Shown here: piece by piece, positions 14,794 through 15,066 of the stretch
Position numbering within the stretch: the first letter of the stretch is position 1
How the letters are laid out: each line of letters opens with the position of its first letter
Origin: Candidatus Sulfotelmatobacter sp.
GTDB lineage: Bacteria > Acidobacteriota > Terriglobia > Terriglobales > Acidobacteriaceae
Reading direction: 5' to 3'
Assembly (NCBI GenBank): GCA_030044775.1
Contig: JASICF010000042.1
Span: 1 to 15,066, forward strand
Length of the DNA stretch: 15,066 nt
Notes under the pieces: generated by a model
Databases searched by the model: none
Told to the model about the DNA's origin: nothing
Seen by the model: only the letters and a program-made list of their open reading frames with translations
Made by a program: the position numbers and the translations under genes

Positions 14794-14824
14794 ATCCTAT
14801 CCAATAGGATATTGCAAGCCTATC
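14794..14824. promoter_or_regulatory. Putative enhancer (UAS) dyad for a sigma-54 activator
   Basis: ATCCTAT-CCA-ATAGGAT (14794-14810) is a perfect 17-bp dyad. CCTATC from its left arm recurs at 14819-14824, 23 bp further upstream, as a possible second half-site. The dyad centre lies about 115 bp upstream of the predicted start of transcription, within the usual range for enhancer-binding-protein sites. Confidence 0.55.
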
Positions 14825-14868
14825 TTATCGATTAGTAAACGCAATCTGGGCCCCCACAATTCCGCACT

Positions 14869-15066
14869 CTAGCTCCGGAACACCATCATCTTCACAACCA
14901 GTCCCAGCATGATCGCTGCGGCTCCCGACAGCGCATTCCACTCGTGATGCTTCAAATACAACTCCCACGAGAATCTCTCCGACTCTCCAGAGGGCTCCGC
15001 TGTAAGGCGCGGCACGATCCTCGGCACCCTCCGCGCATATTCCTCGAACTCCGGAAATCTCTCCCG
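14869..15066 (-). CDS. ICMT/PEMT-like methyltransferase, C-terminal end (cut by window edge)
   Basis: The minus-strand frame is open from the right edge to the TAG at 14871-14869, giving the last 65 residues; the start lies beyond the window. The segment RERFPEFEEYARRVPRIVPRL resembles the conserved C-terminal part of isoprenylcysteine carboxyl methyltransferase-like membrane proteins (EEYxxYxxxVPRxxPRL), where it follows the SAM-binding helices. It continues with a polar stretch, then FSWELYLKHHEWNALSG and a last hydrophobic helix (AAAIMLGLVVKMMVF). In bacteria such proteins methylate small or lipid substrates; the substrate here is unknown. It lies upstream of the membrane-protein gene on the same strand, but the 304-base gap with its own promoter suggests separate transcription. 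Confidence 0.65.
   Translation of the reverse strand, partial: RERFPEFEEYARRVPRIVPRLTAEPSGESERFSWELYLKHHEWNALSGAAAIMLGLVVKMMVFRS

Noticed and set aside
1..15066. CRISPR array, tRNA/rRNA genes, insertion sequences, toxin-antitoxin pair or phage defence genes.
   Set aside because: No regularly spaced repeats, cloverleaf-like segments, transposase or Cas motifs, terminal inverted repeats or recognisable defence domains were seen.

Overview
The window looks like a chromosomal segment from a soil-type member of the Acidobacteriota (Terriglobia-like). This is inferred from the moderately GC-rich coding sequence, the secreted TPR proteins, the sigma-54 activator with stacked PAS domains, and proteins such as the acidobacterial-style OmpA and M20 peptidase. 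There is no rRNA, tRNA, CRISPR array, transposase or phage gene, and most genes are housekeeping or envelope-related.

Layout. Bases 1-5825 are all plus strand: the 3' end of an unrecognised gene, purH (purine synthesis), a large secreted TPR protein and an HD-domain dNTP triphosphohydrolase. A minus-strand secreted M20 peptidase (5854-7356) converges on it. A 370-base divergent spacer follows, then an OmpA-like envelope protein (7727-8599) with a strong symmetrical terminator. Next is a minus-strand 861-residue sigma-54 activator with four PAS domains (8894-11479), divergent from a second secreted TPR protein (11672-13306). The right end holds a minus-strand four-helix membrane protein of unknown function (13356-14564) and the 3' end of an ICMT-type methyltransferase that runs off the edge and has its stop at 14869.

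The most interesting signal is upstream of the unknown membrane protein. On the minus strand, TGGCAC-GTGCG-TTGCA (14713-14698) matches the sigma-54 -24/-12 consensus at every conserved base. About 115 bp upstream of the predicted start of transcription lies a perfect 17-bp dyad, ATCCTATCCAATAGGAT (14794-14810), where an activator enhancer site is expected. A further dyad lies in the predicted leader. With a complete, orphan, PAS-sensing sigma-54 activator encoded about 2 kb away, the parsimonious hypothesis is a local sigma-54 regulon controlling an uncharacterised inner-membrane protein with a 140-residue extracytoplasmic domain. The pairing of this activator with this promoter is inference.

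Other points of interest: an in-frame, hairpin-forming repeat-like insertion in the linker between the two enzymes of PurH; an OmpA-like domain that appears to lack both peptidoglycan-binding residues; three TTGCGWA boxes spaced exactly 45 bp apart between the activator and the second TPR gene; a predicted leaderless or near-leaderless dNTPase transcript; and a possible 34-residue membrane microprotein between the activator and the OmpA terminator.
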